Assembly (NCBI GenBank): GCA_964492185.1
Contig: CAZBJH010000002.1
Location: forward strand, 10,726 to 74,725
Reading direction: 5' to 3'
From: JAFGSZ01 sp964492185
Lineage (GTDB): Bacteria; Bacteroidota; Bacteroidia; Bacteroidales; UBA10428
DNA length: 64,000 nt
The position numbers and the translations under genes were made by a program. The notes beneath the pieces were generated by a model. It had not been told where the DNA came from. It was given only the letters and a program-made list of their open reading frames with translations, and searched no databases. Positions 30,301-38,358 of the stretch are shown here, piece by piece. Position 1 is the first letter of the stretch, and each line of letters opens with the position of its first letter.

Positions 30301-30973
30301 CATCAGCTGAAACAGAAATAATACCATTGTTCTCAAAGACAGCTTTCGAATTATAGAAATCCAGATTTTTTAAAATTTTAATAACCCCTTCAAGTGAGTT
30401 GTTAACAATTGTATTACCACCGCTTATCTCAAGATTATTATTGATAACTATTCCACCAGTGCCGCTAATGGAAAGAGATGTAATAGTATTAGTTGAGATA
30501 TCCCAAATATCCAAACCGGTAGGATCATTAACGATCAATTCAAAATCCCCTGCGTTGGTAAATTCCAGCGAAGCCTCTTTTCCATCTCTATCAATCGTTG
30601 AACCACTATCTATACTGACGGTTCCCCCTTTATTGATAGTTAAGGTATAGTCTCCATCAAAAATAATATTGCCCCCGTTAACAAACAGGTCTTTAGTATT
30701 TGAGGCAGCATCTATATAAATGTCAAACGTGTCCGTGTAGGTTACGGTATTTGCATCCGGTGTACAACTGCAACTCGAGCCTCCCGGGAAATATGACCAT
30801 GTGCCTGATACACCCCAGTCACCATCAGTGATTGCATATAATGTATCCTGTGCATGAAGTTCTGAAGAAAAGAAAAAACACCGGAGCAGGATCATAGCTA
30901 CCCCTACCCAAAAAGCCTTATGGGCGCCGGAAGAGAAATTTAACAGGGTTTGTATGCGAACCGCCAGGTGCAA
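21390..30973 (-). CDS. Giant SprB-like T9SS-secreted adhesin (interrupted by assembly gap)
   Basis: One gene, shown as two frames because of the N gap at 27039-27138. Removing the N and collapsing the duplicated 55 bases leaves 9,429 bases, exactly 3,143 codons including the stop. Order from the N-terminus: signal peptide (about 1-42, ending SELHAQ); a beta-strand-rich, pectin-lyase-like region (to about 400); an Ig-like domain (560-645); a DUF2341-like part with INFPMLIHHTDAG and a LamG/concanavalin-like fold (660-975); PKD-like domains (1000-1157); at least two 104-residue DTLCYDG modules; eight 106-residue DTICD modules; ten SprB-type repeats (xxTVTDxNxC...xEP); and a CHU_C/gliding-motility type-B C-terminal domain starting IPSAFSPNNDQYNDTW and ending VTILR. 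Secreted through T9SS, with the downstream PorP/SprF as partner. Start TTG 30973; ATG 30895 is an alternative. Confidence 0.9.
24175..27505 (-). repeat. Tandem protein-module repeats within the adhesin gene
   Basis: Modules of about 312-318 bases. The two copies next to the gap are identical over 288 bases (26751-27038 and 27218-27505). Further on, 25104-25359 and 25740-25995 are identical over 256 bases at a 636-base (two-module) spacing. Other modules are diverged, most at the 3' end of the array. The pattern points to continuing duplication or gene conversion in this gene, and short reads cannot fix the copy number. Confidence 0.85.
27039..27138. other. Assembly gap (100 N) inside the adhesin gene
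   Basis: The 55 bases before (26984-27038) and after (27139-27193) are identical, as at the first gap. The gap lies between two identical repeat modules, so extra module copies could be missing here. Confidence 0.95.
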
Positions 30974-31074
30974 AAGAAAAATGTTAAGTAAAAAATATTT
31001 CGTTCAATACAATTTTAGTTGGCTTATAAACCGCAATATACTAATAATATATAGTCGACAGAGTACTCATTTTG

Positions 31075-31115
31075 CAGTATACTGTGATTTGTTTGCCGGC
31101 ACAGTAACTTACTGT
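31075..31115. promoter_or_regulatory. Palindromic operator-like motifs upstream of the adhesin
   Basis: CAGTATACTG (31075-31084) is a perfect palindrome; ACAGTAACTTACTGT (31101-31115) is a 7-bp inverted repeat around one base. A related GCAGTATA occurs at 31138-31146. They lie between the divergent adhesin (start 30973) and the gene at 31306, where regulators would bind. No regulator is identified; function is inference. Confidence 0.35.
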
Positions 31116-31305
31116 TACGTCAAAAACACCAAAAAGTTGCAGTATATCAGTTATTTGAATATACAAAAAATACTGAAATATCAACATAAAAATCACCCTG
31201 AAAAACCCGGTAAAATAAAACTACCCATTTGATAACTCTATTTTGAAATCATATACACATTTTGTACTTTGCACCTGTCAGCTTAATCCAATTATCACAT
31301 CAACT

Positions 31306-32190
31306 ATGGGCCATTCATTTTCAATCCGTCATTTTCTTAACAAAAAGATCAAATCACGTACTTACAAATCGGATGAATACTTTCCTCTTTATATTTCCAT
31401 ACATTATAATCAGCAAAACACAAATATGAAGAGCAGGATATCCGGCCACCTGGAAATTTACCGGAGTGATCTGGACTGTATTGCAAAAAAAGATAAAACC
31501 CTCCTGGATCTTATTGAATCGGGGTTCTTCTCTGGAAAATTACTTGATCAAATTATGGAAGAAAAGCAATTCCCTGTTTTCCATTTGTTAAACGATGAAA
31601 AAAAAGTGCTTCATGAACTCGTCAGTCAAAAACTTGCACAGGATCATGAAAAGTTACGGCTTAACAAGCTTTCTGAAGAATATGAAAAAAACCTGATCGA
31701 AATAACCGACGTTTTTGATGATTTCCTAAAACAAAAATACTGTTATGAATTGAAAAAACTGTTTGTAAGATCCCTGGACAGGGACTCGGAAAAAAATCTT
31801 TTCAGGACAATAAACTATTTTATCCATTTTATCAACTGGGATTGTTCGTTTTATAATTTTTATGATAGTACTTATGAAATAGTACCCAGCAGATTAAAAC
31901 TTATCGAGATTCATATCTCACGTGAACTGCTCACGCGAATAAAAGCATACATGGCTTATTATACACATGCCAATATTCTCAAACGTTTCCTCGAAAAAAG
32001 AGAACAGGGGAAAATCTCCGTGCTTAATTATCTTGATTGGAAAAATACAATAAAGGGTATGCTTAAAAAGCAGTTTATCAGTTTGTTCGGGACCAATAAA
32101 GGAAATGAATATATTGGTGCACTGGATAATATCCTTAAGGAAAAAATAAACGGGGGCTTTCAGCCGGGCATTCACCAAACCCGTAGATGA
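31306..32190 (+). CDS. Hypothetical protein with integrase-arm-like N-terminus
   Basis: A 294-residue protein I cannot assign to a family. The first 45 residues (FSIRHFLNKK, then YFPLYISIHYN) resemble the arm DNA-binding domain at the start of Bacteroidota tyrosine integrases, but no catalytic R...HxxR...Y domain follows; the rest is charged and helical (LVSQKLAQDHEKLRLNKLSEEYEKN suggests a coiled coil) with no membrane segment. A TTG start at 31243 would add 21 residues, yet a TACTTTGC box at 31265-31272 lies inside that extension, so ATG 31306 is preferred. Its end overlaps the convergent YgjP gene by 19 bases. Could be a relic of an integrase or an arm-domain protein with a new role. Confidence 0.5.
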   Translation: MGHSFSIRHFLNKKIKSRTYKSDEYFPLYISIHYNQQNTNMKSRISGHLEIYRSDLDCIAKKDKTLLDLIESGFFSGKLLDQIMEEKQFPVFHLLNDEKKVLHELVSQKLAQDHEKLRLNKLSEEYEKNLIEITDVFDDFLKQKYCYELKKLFVRSLDRDSEKNLFRTINYFIHFINWDCSFYNFYDSTYEIVPSRLKLIEIHISRELLTRIKAYMAYYTHANILKRFLEKREQGKISVLNYLDWKNTIKGMLKKQFISLFGTNKGNEYIGALDNILKEKINGGFQPGIHQTRR

Positions 32191-32891
32191 TAATCTTTCA
32201 TTTTCCTGTCGAGCACTTTGGCTTTTCCGTCTGTGATCCTGTCAAGCAATTGCCAGAATTTCTTACCGTGATTTTTTTGCACGGTATGTGCCAGTTCATG
32301 AAGAATTATATAATCGCATAATTCCTCCGGCAATCTCATAAGCTGAAGGTTCAGGTTTATGTTATTCTGTTGAGAGCAGCTGCCCCAGCGGGTTTTTGCA
32401 TTTTTCACCGTGACCCTGCGAAAGCTGAACCCGTGTTTGACAGCCAGCTCTCTTGTTCGTCGCGGTAAATAATTCCGTGCTTCAATTCTCCATGCTTCCT
32501 CAACGGCATGGCGTATAGCATTTTGAACACGACTGTCTTCAATGGATGCATTTTCGGGAAAGAAAAAATGTATCATCGAATTTTTTATCACAATGCGTAT
32601 TGTCTTTTCTTCATGCTGCAATATCTTCAATCTATGAAAGCGGGTGGCAAAATCCCCATCAAAAGTAAACAGGGTATGATCCCGTTCAATCTGCTGTATT
32701 TTTTTGACCCCTTTTCCAATCCAGTCCTTTTTTTGTAAAACAAACTTTTCGGCTGTATGATAACTTACTCCGTCAGGTATACTCACCTGGACTCCTTCAA
32801 AGGGTCGTATGGAAATCTTCAGTCTTCTTAAGCGTCTTTTTTTTACCATGTTGATATAACCAACCCCCTCTATATGGAATTTTCTGTCCAC
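32172..32891 (-). CDS. YgjP/DUF45-type zinc metallopeptidase domain protein
   Basis: A 239-residue cytoplasmic protein of the YgjP-like M48-related group. The zinc site is visible: ILHELAHTVQKNHGKKFW carries HExxH and the third ligand histidine. Ahead of it are the conserved TRWGSCSQQNNINLNLQLMRLP stretch and the basic N-terminal strand KKRRLRRLKISIRP. In E. coli relatives the substrate is unknown; genes of this group often sit by restriction systems or alone. The frame starts with GTG at 32891; an ATG at 32849 would cut off the first strand, so GTG is preferred. Convergent overlap with the hypothetical at 31306 and a MITE 85 bases upstream. Confidence 0.88.
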   Translation of the reverse strand: MDRKFHIEGVGYINMVKKRRLRRLKISIRPFEGVQVSIPDGVSYHTAEKFVLQKKDWIGKGVKKIQQIERDHTLFTFDGDFATRFHRLKILQHEEKTIRIVIKNSMIHFFFPENASIEDSRVQNAIRHAVEEAWRIEARNYLPRRTRELAVKHGFSFRRVTVKNAKTRWGSCSQQNNINLNLQLMRLPEELCDYIILHELAHTVQKNHGKKFWQLLDRITDGKAKVLDRKMKDYHLRVW

Positions 32892-32976
32892 AAGTGTGTT
32901 TTTATTTTATAATTGACTGAAAAAATAGTAATTTGACCACGATTTTAAAAATCATAAGATGAACATTGAATATTTT

Positions 32977-33139
32977 GTGTCTGTCCATAAAGTCCCATTT
33001 GCCGCGTTACGCTTGTCTGAAAATTGCTCATTTACGACTGGTAAACTCCGCGTTTTCGGACTGCGCGAGCCTTACAACTGAAACTTTATGAACAGACACA
33101 TGACGAGTTAAACATTTTGCCAATTTTATGGAAAGGCAC
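32977..33139 (+). mobile_element. MITE copy E (type 1, 163 bp)
   Basis: Starts GTGTCTGTCCATAAAGT and ends with the more diverged TTTTATGGAAAGGCAC. Perfect 6-bp duplications TATTTT at 32971-32976 and 33140-33145 define its borders. It lies in the 492-base interval between the YgjP start and the MacA-like gene, together with one copy of the second repeat family. Confidence 0.88.
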
Positions 33140-33160
33140 TATTTTTTATGAATATTGTAA

Positions 33161-33217
33161 CCTGTATTATTGGATTCGCCGGGCTGAAACTCAGGCTTTC
33201 AACAGCATGCATCTGTC
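33161..33217 (-). repeat. Dispersed repeat family 2, copy near MITE E
   Basis: The reverse complement of 33161-33185 reads AGCCCGGCGAATCCAATAATACAGG, three changes from 42264-42288; the neighbouring TGCATCTGTC block (33208-33217) is also shared with the 42.2-kb copy in inverted form. Non-coding and degenerate. Confidence 0.6.
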
Positions 33218-33383
33218 CCGGACCTGACGAATGAATAAAATATAGTAAAAGAAAAGATTTATTTGTTGTAAGTCTAATTTATGTTCTTTTTTTTATAAGC
33301 AAAATATTCACAATTTTTGATCAATCATTCCGTAAAGTAGTTATATTAACTAATAAATAACCATTATTACTAATCAGTGAACC

Positions 33384-34700
33384 ATGAATTCGAAAAAGTT
33401 ATTACGTTATTTGCTTATCGGGGCAGCTGTCCTGATCATTTTTGCAATTATTGGTAAAAAAGCCGGCTGGTTCGGTAAAGCGGTAACATATGATGTAGCC
33501 GTTGAAGAAGCCCGGTACAGGGATATTATCGAAACAATTACAGCAAACGGTAAAATTCAGCCTGAAACCGAGGTAAAGATCAGTCCGGATGTGTCAGGAG
33601 AAATAGTGGAATTACATGTGAAAGATGGTGATATCGTTCAGGAAGGCCAATTGCTGGTAAAGATAAAACCCGATAATTACATCTCCATGCGTGATCGTGC
33701 AGAAGCAGCTGTAAATTCGGCAAAAGCCAACCTGGCCAATTCAAAAGCAAGGCTGACACAGGTAAGAGCCCAGTTTGAACAAACCCGCCATGCATATGAA
33801 CGCAGTAAAAAGCTTTTCGAAGAAGGAGCCATTTCAAAGGCGGAATGGGATGAAGCACAAGCTTCATTTGATGTTGCAAAAGCTGAGATCGAAGCAGCCG
33901 AACAATCTGTCCTTTCGGCACAATACTCGATCCGAAGTGCTGAAGCCTCACTGAAAGAGGCACAGGAAGATCTGAGAAAAACAACAATTTATTCCCCAAT
34001 GAACGGCACGGTCTCTGTATTATACGTGGAAAAGGGAGAACGTGTAGTAGGTACTTCAATGATGCCTGGAACTGAATTATTGCGCATTGCTGATCTGGGC
34101 AGAATGGAATTGCTTGTTGAAGTAAATGAGAATGATATTGTGCGTGTCAACCTGAACGATACTGCCCTTATTGAACTTGATGCATACATTGACAGAAAAT
34201 TCAAGGGTGTGGTAACAGAAATTGCCAACTCCGCCAATACCACAGGAACTTCTGCCGATCAGGTAACCAATTTCGATGTTAAGATATTACTTCTAAAATC
34301 ATCCTATGAAGACCTGATCAGTGAAACCAATCCGAATCCCATGCGCCCGGGCATGTCGGCTACTGCAGATATCCAGACACATTCAAAACAAAATATTCTT
34401 ACCGTGCCGGTTGAAGCCGTCACCACGCGGGAGGATACCATACCAAAAAAAGATTCTCTGCAATTACCCGGCGGAACTGATCAATTGCTTGAGGTAGTAT
34501 TCCTTTATGATAACGGGAAAGCACTTATGCAAGAGGTAGAATCCGGAATACAGGATATCCGGTATATCGAGATAATTGAAGGTATTGAAGAAGGACAGGA
34601 AGTGATCGTGGCCCCTTATAATATGATCTCAAAAAAACTTGAAAACGGAACTGAAGTGAACAAAGTTACACGTGAAGAATTATTTAATAATAAAGATTAA
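33384..34700 (+). CDS. Membrane-fusion (periplasmic adaptor) protein, HlyD/MacA-like
   Basis: A 438-residue adaptor of RND/MacAB-type efflux assemblies: it links an inner-membrane transporter to a TolC-type outer-membrane channel. One N-terminal membrane anchor (about 7-30) is followed by a beta-barrel/lipoyl start (ANGKIQPETEVKISPDVSGEIVELHVKDGDIV), a long alpha-hairpin (about 110-200, EAAVNSAKANLANSKARL through SLKEAQEDLRK), the second lipoyl half TIYSPMNGTVSVLYVEKGERV, and a membrane-proximal domain. Neither the transporter nor a TolC gene is adjacent; tsaB follows after 129 bases. Cargo unknown. Confidence 0.9.
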   Translation: MNSKKLLRYLLIGAAVLIIFAIIGKKAGWFGKAVTYDVAVEEARYRDIIETITANGKIQPETEVKISPDVSGEIVELHVKDGDIVQEGQLLVKIKPDNYISMRDRAEAAVNSAKANLANSKARLTQVRAQFEQTRHAYERSKKLFEEGAISKAEWDEAQASFDVAKAEIEAAEQSVLSAQYSIRSAEASLKEAQEDLRKTTIYSPMNGTVSVLYVEKGERVVGTSMMPGTELLRIADLGRMELLVEVNENDIVRVNLNDTALIELDAYIDRKFKGVVTEIANSANTTGTSADQVTNFDVKILLLKSSYEDLISETNPNPMRPGMSATADIQTHSKQNILTVPVEAVTTREDTIPKKDSLQLPGGTDQLLEVVFLYDNGKALMQEVESGIQDIRYIEIIEGIEEGQEVIVAPYNMISKKLENGTEVNKVTREELFNNKD

Positions 34701-34829
34701 TACGGGCAGCCTGAAAAATTTAATATGCCGATTATTGAATCTTGCGCTTTTAAGATTTGATCAACTTTTATCCGTTACCTGTCTTACTTTATAAAGATCA
34801 GGTAATATATACGATACAAGAAAATTAAT

Positions 34830-35543
34830 ATGGCTCGAATCCTGAACATAGAAACCGCTACCAGGATATGTTCGGTAGCTTTGGCAAAAGATGGCAAAAC
34901 AGTTTCCATAAGGGAAACCCGCGAAGAAAGATCACATGCATCTGCAGTTGCCGTTTTTATTCGTGAGATAATTGAAGAACAGGCTGTTTCTGTTGATGAT
35001 CTTAATGCTGTTTGCATAAGTAAGGGACCGGGTTCTTATACCGGTCTCAGGATCGGCGTGTCCACCGCGAAAGGATTGTGCTATGGCGCTGATGTCCCTT
35101 TATTATCCCTTGAGACCTTACATATCCTCTGCTCAGCGGCATTAAGCAATAAGGAGGTTCAACATATTATCGATAGTAAAAAAAATGGAGAAATCCTGCT
35201 TTGCCCGATGATAGATGCCCGCAGAATGGAAGTCTTTACAGCCTTATTTGATGTTAATATGAACAAACTGAGTGATACCGAAGCCAGAATTATTTCATCC
35301 GGTTCGTATCAACAGGAACTTGAGAATTACACCATACTTTTTTTTGGTGACGGAGCTCGTAAATGTAATTCGATAATAAGGCATTCCAACTCATTCTTTA
35401 TTGACAATATAGAACTCTCTGCCCGTTATATGTCTTCATTGGTTGAGAGACTGTTTCAACAAAAGGTATTTGAAAATGTTGCTTATTTTGAGCCTTACTA
35501 TTTAAAAGATTTTATAGCCACCGTTCCAAAAAAAATATTTTAG
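34830..35543 (+). CDS. tsaB: tRNA threonylcarbamoyladenosine biosynthesis protein TsaB
   Basis: A 237-residue ASKHA-fold protein that pairs with TsaD (and TsaE) to form N6-threonylcarbamoyladenosine at position 37 of ANN-decoding tRNAs. It begins ILNIETATRICSVALAKDG, the phosphate-1-like strand of the family, and has the characteristic ISKGPGSYTGLRIGVSTAKGL segment near residues 67-87. As expected for TsaB, the metal-binding HxxxH of TsaD is absent (HASAV only). Length is normal. tsaD and tsaE are elsewhere. Read in the same direction as the DUF3108 gene downstream. Confidence 0.94.
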   Translation: MARILNIETATRICSVALAKDGKTVSIRETREERSHASAVAVFIREIIEEQAVSVDDLNAVCISKGPGSYTGLRIGVSTAKGLCYGADVPLLSLETLHILCSAALSNKEVQHIIDSKKNGEILLCPMIDARRMEVFTALFDVNMNKLSDTEARIISSGSYQQELENYTILFFGDGARKCNSIIRHSNSFFIDNIELSARYMSSLVERLFQQKVFENVAYFEPYYLKDFIATVPKKIF

Positions 35544-35624
35544 AGTAACTGATCGTTTGTACAGTAAGAAATGAAAAGATAATAAAAAGGTAAGATTTTT
35601 GATTGTCTGAAAGATAAACAATAC

Positions 35625-36404
35625 ATGAGAAAAATCATCAGCATAATCATCCTGCTGTTCCTGTTCGGGAGCATAATACAGATACAATCCGGGAATGATA
35701 TCTCATCAGTTGCACCTTTCAAAGCAGGAGAATCATTAACCTATACTATGAAATATGGTCCTCTGCATGGTGGAAACGCGACCCTTACTTTGAGAAAGAC
35801 TGCTTTCCGCGATAAAGAAGCCTTTCATGCAAGAATATATGCCCGCACTGTAGGTTTAACTGACAGATTGTTTAAAGTAAGAGATATTTATGAAAGCATT
35901 TTTGATCCTGTTTCCTGCCTTCCATATAAGTCTGTCCGGGATATCAGCGAAGGAGGCTATACATTTTATAATGAAGTTTTCTTTTATCATCAGGACAAAC
36001 AGGTAAACAGTAAAAAAAGCGGAATGTTTAATGTCCCTGAAGGCATTCTCGACATGGTATCCACACTTTATTATATAAGAAATTATGACTACAGCAACCT
36101 GCAAGCCGGTGATGTAATAGATATCACAACTTTCTTCAGTGATGAGATCTTTCCTTTTTTACTCCGCTACAAAGGAATTGAAGAAGTAAAAACCAAACTG
36201 GGCCGGTTCATGTGCCACCGGTTTGATCCTGTGGTTGAACCAGGCCGTATTTTTAAAACGGAAAATGACATGACCTTCTGGCTTACTAATGATCGTAACC
36301 TAATACCTATACGTGTAAAATTCGATATGATAGTGGGATCAGTAAAATGTGACCTGCAGAGTTATGAAAACCTCAATCACGAACTGAAAGGAATAAGTGA
36401 ATAA
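35625..36404 (+). CDS. DUF3108 periplasmic protein
   Basis: A 259-residue exported protein: signal peptide (about 1-22, ending IQIQSG) followed by a beta-rich domain with FKAGESLTYTMKYGPLHGGNATL, the usual opening of DUF3108 proteins, and later IFKTENDMTFWLTNDRNLIPIRVKF, the conserved final strands. Function of the family is not established; it is a common single-copy envelope protein in Bacteroidota and Proteobacteria. It lies 81 bases after tsaB and about 100 bases before efp, which has its own promoter. Confidence 0.82.
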   Translation: MRKIISIIILLFLFGSIIQIQSGNDISSVAPFKAGESLTYTMKYGPLHGGNATLTLRKTAFRDKEAFHARIYARTVGLTDRLFKVRDIYESIFDPVSCLPYKSVRDISEGGYTFYNEVFFYHQDKQVNSKKSGMFNVPEGILDMVSTLYYIRNYDYSNLQAGDVIDITTFFSDEIFPFLLRYKGIEEVKTKLGRFMCHRFDPVVEPGRIFKTENDMTFWLTNDRNLIPIRVKFDMIVGSVKCDLQSYENLNHELKGISE

Positions 36405-36469
36405 TTTCTTAACAACCAGAACATTCTAAAATTCAGTCCCTGTTTTTTAGGTTATTAATTGTTTTCCTT

Positions 36470-36477
36470 TATTTTTG
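36470..36477 (+). promoter_or_regulatory. -7 box upstream of efp
   Basis: TATTTTTG matches TAnnTTTG; transcription would start near 36484, 20 bases before the ATG at 36504. This places the promoter inside the longer frame that opens at 36459 and so rules out that earlier start. Confidence 0.6.
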
Positions 36478-36503
36478 TAAACAACAAATTGATAAATCCA
36501 AAT

Positions 36504-37070
36504 ATGGCAACAACATCGGATATTAGAAACGGATTGTGCATTGAGTATAACAATGATCTATATACGGTTGTTGGTTTTCAGCATGTAAAACCCGGGAAAG
36601 GCCCGGCCTTTGTCCGCACAAAACTGAAAAATTTAAAAACCGGGAAAGTCATCGATAACACCTTTCCGTCAGGACACAAAATCAATACCCAACGTGTTGA
36701 AAGAAACCCTTATCAATATCTTTATAAGGATGACCTCGGTTATCATTTCATGCATAAAGAAACATTTGAACAACTCAGCCTTGAAGAGGAACTGATCGAT
36801 GCCCCGGATCTGTTAAAAGAAGGACAGGATGTGGAGATCCTTTATCATACTGACACAGAGACACCCTTATCATGTGAACTACCCCCATTCGTAGTTCTGG
36901 AAGTAACTTATACAGAACCCGGTATTAAAGGAGATACATCATCATCAACAGCTATGAAACAGGCAACGCTGGAAACCGATGCATCAATCAATGTGCCTCT
37001 TTTTATTAACACGGGCGACAAATTAAAAGTTGACACCCGGACTAAATCATATGTTGAACGGGACAAATGA
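36504..37070 (+). CDS. efp: Translation elongation factor P
   Basis: A 188-residue EF-P, which relieves ribosome stalling at polyproline. The start MATTSDIRNGLCIEYNNDLYTVV matches the family N-terminus exactly; domain I carries the tip loop KPGKGPAFVRTKLKN with the lysine that is modified in many bacteria, then DNTFPSGHKI, and the C-terminal OB domains end KVDTRTKSYVERDK, the usual EF-P ending. A longer frame from 36459 is not used. The modification enzymes are not in the window. It is followed 21 bases later by the phosphatase gene. Confidence 0.96.
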   Translation: MATTSDIRNGLCIEYNNDLYTVVGFQHVKPGKGPAFVRTKLKNLKTGKVIDNTFPSGHKINTQRVERNPYQYLYKDDLGYHFMHKETFEQLSLEEELIDAPDLLKEGQDVEILYHTDTETPLSCELPPFVVLEVTYTEPGIKGDTSSSTAMKQATLETDASINVPLFINTGDKLKVDTRTKSYVERDK

Positions 37071-37091
37071 TAAACACACTTATACTGGAAA

Positions 37092-38321
37092 ATGAGTAGC
37101 AAGGCTTCATTAAAAAGGCTGAAACAAACAAACTTTAAGCTCACTTCGCTGCTTGATATTACCCGTGCCATAAACGAAAATCCTACCAAAGAACAGCTTA
37201 TAGACAGGTACGAAAAGCTACTTCGAAAAGATCTGAATATTGGTAAAGTGCTGGTTTTTAAGCATGAAGAGGAATGGAAGTGTATTCTGCGTTCAGGCCC
37301 CATTGATGATACTCACAAAGAAATTGTAGTTGAAAGAGATCTGTTACCTATTGATGAGATCACATTCGTATCCACATCCGATAATGAAATACTGAACCGA
37401 TATGACATTATTATACCGGTTTACAACAAAAATGTGCCGGTAGCTTTTGTTATTATTGGTGATATTGATGAAGAAGCCGAAGGAGTGAGCCCCACCATTA
37501 AACACCTGAATTTTATACAAACCCTGTCCAACATTATTGTCGTGGCAATTGAAAATATTCGTTTATTTGATGAAAGCCTGCGCCAGGAAGCAATAAAAAA
37601 AGAACTTGAGCTGGCTTCGAAAATGCAGAACCTGTTAATTCCCCATGAATCTATCCTCCCCAAGAATGACAAAATATTCATGACAGCCTTTTATCTTCCG
37701 CATTTCGATGTAGGCGGAGACTATTATGATTACATTAAATTAAGTAAAGACGAGATAGGCTTCTGTATTTCGGATGTATCAGGGAAAGGAATGTCAGCAG
37801 CTTTGCTGATGTCAAACTTCCAGGCCAATCTGAGAGCACTTTTCACCCACGAAATATCCCTTGCTGCACTTATTGAAAAACTGAATGCCCGTGTATTGCA
37901 TTCAGCGAATGGCGAAAAATTCATTACCCTGTTTGTAGCCAAATTCAATTTTAAAACCCGTGAACTCGAATATATAAATGCAGGCCATAATCATCCTATC
38001 CTTTATAACAAGAAATCAAAACAACTAGAGTTTCTTAATAAAGGATCGGTTGGTGTTGGTATGCTTGATGAAATTCCCATAATACGGAAGGGATCGATCA
38101 CCATTGAAGCCCCTACTAAAATACTATGTTATACAGACGGGCTGATAGAATTGATGGACGGCAGCGGCGTTTCCTTTGGTACCGATGAAATTGAAGAATG
38201 CATGAAAAACGATGAAAACATTAAGAGCAATATTGATTCAATCATTGAAAAACAGGGGATCAAAGAAAAAACAGATTCAATATTTGATGATATTTCAATC
38301 CTGGGAATAGAAATTTTATAG
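37092..38321 (+). CDS. PP2C/SpoIIE-type serine phosphatase with GAF-like sensor
   Basis: A 409-residue signalling protein. Residues about 15-165 look like a GAF-type sensor (LLDITRAINENPTKEQLID..., NIIVVAIENIRLFDE), followed by a short coiled linker (EAIKKELELASKMQNLLIP) and an RsbU/SpoIIE phosphatase domain. Metal-binding and core motifs are present: FDVGGDYYDYI, CISDVSGKGMSAALL, INAGHNHPILYN, and LCYTDGLIELMD. Such enzymes dephosphorylate anti-sigma-factor antagonists in partner-switching systems; no such partner genes are adjacent. Probably cotranscribed with efp, 21 bases apart. Confidence 0.9.
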   Translation: MSSKASLKRLKQTNFKLTSLLDITRAINENPTKEQLIDRYEKLLRKDLNIGKVLVFKHEEEWKCILRSGPIDDTHKEIVVERDLLPIDEITFVSTSDNEILNRYDIIIPVYNKNVPVAFVIIGDIDEEAEGVSPTIKHLNFIQTLSNIIVVAIENIRLFDESLRQEAIKKELELASKMQNLLIPHESILPKNDKIFMTAFYLPHFDVGGDYYDYIKLSKDEIGFCISDVSGKGMSAALLMSNFQANLRALFTHEISLAALIEKLNARVLHSANGEKFITLFVAKFNFKTRELEYINAGHNHPILYNKKSKQLEFLNKGSVGVGMLDEIPIIRKGSITIEAPTKILCYTDGLIELMDGSGVSFGTDEIEECMKNDENIKSNIDSIIEKQGIKEKTDSIFDDISILGIEIL

Positions 38322-38358
38322 GCAGGACTTTACCGAACTGAGCAGTCCCGGCTCCGGT

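Noticed and set aside
31306..32190. Intact tyrosine integrase / genomic island end
   Set aside because: No R-HxxR-Y catalytic set in the protein, and the tRNA gene at 43033 has no repeated 3' end nearby.
36459..36503. Longer start for efp
   Set aside because: The extension contains the likely -7 promoter box; EF-P begins at MATTSDIR.
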